Positions 62,196-64,000 of a stretch of 64,000 nucleotides of DNA are shown piece by piece. A program made the translations under genes and the position numbers. Every line of letters starts with the position of its first letter. The stretch's first letter is position 1. The stretch is from the NCBI RefSeq assembly GCF_033118175.1, contig NC_083692.1, positions 87,834,501 to 87,898,500 on the forward strand. Reading direction: 5' to 3'. The DNA is from Dama dama (lineage: Eukaryota; Chordata; Mammalia; Artiodactyla; Cervidae). Below the pieces are notes generated by a model. It worked only from the letters and a program-made list of their open reading frames with translations, made no database searches and was not told where the DNA came from.

Positions 62196-62394
62196 CCTCC
62201 AGGCAGTGCTCGGCTACCACTGGGGCCAAATCAATGTTCACCAGTCATCTTCCTGCTGCCCCCAAGGTTGACACACTTTCCAGGATCTTGCTCATCAATG
62301 ATGACCTCAGAGTCCCAATCCAAAGAGCATGCAAGGAGATTGGCGCCCGTTCCAGGTACAGGGGGCCCAGCCGGAAAATGTGAGCCCACTGCCC

Positions 62395-62478
62395 TGGCTC
62401 CCAGGTCTCTGCGTGCCAGTGTCTGGCATGGTGCCTGCCGAGTGGGTGCTTGGTAAACACTGATGAATGAATGGACGT
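62395..62478 (+). repeat. L2/MIR-type 3' terminus
   Basis: 'gtgtctggcatggtgcctgc', 'gtgggtgcttggtaaacact' and 'gatgaatgaatgg' match the tail shared by L2 and related LINE-tailed SINEs. Confidence 0.55.
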
Positions 62479-62479
62479 T

Positions 62480-62890
62480 GTTTGGATGCCGAGAGGTCGG
62501 TGCTGCCGCCCGTTTGCTGTTCCAGGGGACAATGGGACAGCCTCTTTGGACTGGGGGTGCTGTCCCGGAATGTCTGAGGGGTGAGGTCACTAGGCTCATG
62601 TGCACTGCTTACAGGAAGCATGCTAGCTCAAGCACGCCTGATGCCAGCCAGCAGACATTTCCTGGCTGGCAACAGTCCCCTCCCTCCTCCTCTTCCTCCT
62701 CCTGCCCACCTCAGGCCTGCGTGCCTGCAACCTGGACTTCTCTCCTTGCCTTGGGTCCCACCCTGGGATGGTCTGCTGGGGTTCTCACTGCCTTCCTCAC
62801 CTCCTAAGGACCTGGGACCACCTTGTCCAGAGCAGTCAGAGAAGCCAGATGATGCACAAAGGCTTTAGAAGAAAAACACCCCAGCAGTCC
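62480..62890. other. unique sequence, no feature recognised
   Basis: No repeat is recognised except a short (TCC)n patch at about 62680-62705. The overlapping frames of about 100 codons on both strands are uninformative. Confidence 0.4.
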
Positions 62891-62894
62891 CTCT

Positions 62895-62990
62895 GTGTGA
62901 TTGGCACAGGGGAAACTGAGGCCCAGAGAGGTTATTGCAGTTTCCCAGGGTTGCACAGCAGTCCAGACTAGCGACTCCCACCAAGAGCTG
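62895..62990 (-). repeat. MIR SINE fragment
   Basis: 'aggggaaactgaggcccaga', 'gaggttattgcagtttccca' and 'gggttgcacagcagtccaga' are antisense MIR. Confidence 0.65.
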
Positions 62991-63239
62991 GGGTCAGTTC
63001 CTGCTTCTCCAGTCTTTGGGCAAAGCCCTCCTCTAGGGCCCTTTTTTCCTGCTCTGAAAAATGAGTAACCTTCTGCCCCTTCCAGGCTCTTGACTAGAAG
63101 TATATCCCTTCTGTGTGACCTGCCAAAGCCCTTCATCCATTCTCTCCTGAGCTTTTCTTCAGTGACAGAGACTGGGGTTTTAGCTCAGGAAGGTTAATAA
63201 TCCCTCGCTTGCATAAACAGTAGTTTTAAAAATCACTTT

Positions 63240-63385
63240 TCACACACAGTACTTCAGTTTTCCCTACATCCTATTTTACAGATGATGGGACTGAGGCCCA
63301 GAGGGGCCTTTCCCTGGAGCTGGCCAGTGGCAGAGCTGGGGTTCAAACCTGTGCCTGAGACAGGCTATGTCTGGTGCATCCTTCT
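63240..63385 (-). repeat. MIR SINE
   Basis: 'cctattttacagatgatggg', 'actgaggcccagaggggcct' and 'cagagctggggttcaaacct' are clear antisense MIR. Confidence 0.8.
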
Positions 63386-63389
63386 TGCT

Positions 63390-64000
63390 CCCTTGGCCAG
63401 CCTCAGGGCCAGGCATGAATCAGGTGCCCAGGAAACCTGTTTGTGGGGCCTGACGTACTCATTTAAATGGGGCAGGGGGTGTCTCCTAGAGACCAGGCCA
63501 CTCTTAAGGAATGGGTTGGGCCTTCAGATCCACAGCAAATCAGGAGGCACTTCTGTCCACCCCTGCAGCCTGGTGCTCACCAGAGCTGGGGAGTAATCCC
63601 CTCAGCTTCCCCATCTATAAAGAAGATCCCCATGTCTCAGGGAAGGTGTGAGGACTCCCTGGTGCTAAGCTGCCTCCCTCCACTGGCCCCAAGCAGGGGA
63701 AAAGACCAGGAGCTGGCCCTGAGTCACTGAGGCAGGCTGGGATCCCCACGCCCCCATTTCCCAGCTTCAGTACAGCTCACATCAAAGCCAAGCCACTCAC
63801 CCTGCCCGCCAACCCAAACCTGGCTGGCCAGAGCAGCAGCAGCCAAGAAAAAGGCCAGGCCTGACAGGAGCTATTTGCTCTCCAGCACTCCGTGATTGTG
63901 GTACAGTGACCGCGGTGGCCGGCAGAGTCAAAGGGGACACTGTTCTCTGAAGCCAGGACTCCCCCGGAGTGGGAGGAGGTGGCTACCCACAGCCTGAACT
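63390..64000. other. unique sequence to the window edge
   Basis: Apart from a short sense MIR-like core near 63597-63625 ('cagcttccccatctataaag'), no repeat is recognised. A non-repetitive block at 63830-63980 may be functional but shows no exon I can support. Confidence 0.4.

Noticed and set aside
1..64000. Apparent abundance of TGATAAG (GATA-factor) motifs
   Set aside because: I counted roughly eleven on both strands. About eight are expected by chance in 64 kb, so there is no real enrichment.
1..64000. CRISPR array, prophage, operon or other bacterial system
   Set aside because: The repeats are dispersed ruminant SINEs and LINEs with target-site duplications, not regularly spaced direct repeats. 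Everything else is mammalian in character.

Overview
The window is non-coding nuclear DNA from a pecoran ruminant (cattle, sheep, goat or deer type). The species group is read from the repeats. There are about twenty Bov-A2/Bov-tA SINE copies, several 3' ends of the BovB (RTE) retrotransposon with the typical ACTGA-rich tail, about ten tRNA-derived CHR-type SINEs (shared by whales, hippos and ruminants), and a ruminant-type mariner palindrome. Beneath these lies an older mammalian layer: MIR, L2, MLT1/MST-type MaLR LTRs, a Tigger-like DNA transposon and L1. I found no protein-coding exon I would defend, no tRNA or rRNA gene, no CRISPR and no bacterial-type feature. The only coding relics are broken L1 and BovB reverse-transcriptase fragments.

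Layout. 0-11.9 kb: mostly unique sequence with many MIR fragments, MLT1 LTRs and Bov-A2/CHR SINEs. 11.9-21.2 kb: an L1-rich block holding one long antisense L1 (11.9-16.8 kb) and two sense L1 copies (17.0-18.9 and 18.9-21.2 kb), all pierced by younger elements. 21.2-27.7 kb: a (TC)n(AC)n microsatellite, a mariner palindrome, a CA-rich tract split by a SINE, and two CTCF-like motifs. 28.2-28.7 kb: a CpG island. 29-47.5 kb: GC-rich, MIR- and L2-rich, L1-poor sequence, resembling introns or flanks of a GC-rich gene. 47.9-53.1 kb: L1-rich again, with an MST-type LTR nested in L1 and a tight inverted SINE repeat. 53.4-54.0 kb: a second, stronger CpG island. 54-64 kb: MIR/L2-rich sequence, an antisense L1 piece at 57.7-58.4 kb and a GC-rich candidate regulatory block at 58.7-59.2 kb.

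Interpretation. The two CpG islands are the best candidates for promoters or first exons, but neither carries an ORF recognisable by homology and I cannot name a host gene. The most interesting items are the nested insertions with readable target-site duplications, the 80-bp mariner palindrome that resembles ruminant mir-2284/2285 hairpins, the near-zero-spacer inverted SINE pair at 50.7-51.0 kb, and the GC-rich block at 58.7-59.2 kb. I see no evidence of a new biological system. Element boundaries come from reading by eye and are mostly good to about 10 bp where a target-site duplication is quoted and 20-40 bp elsewhere.
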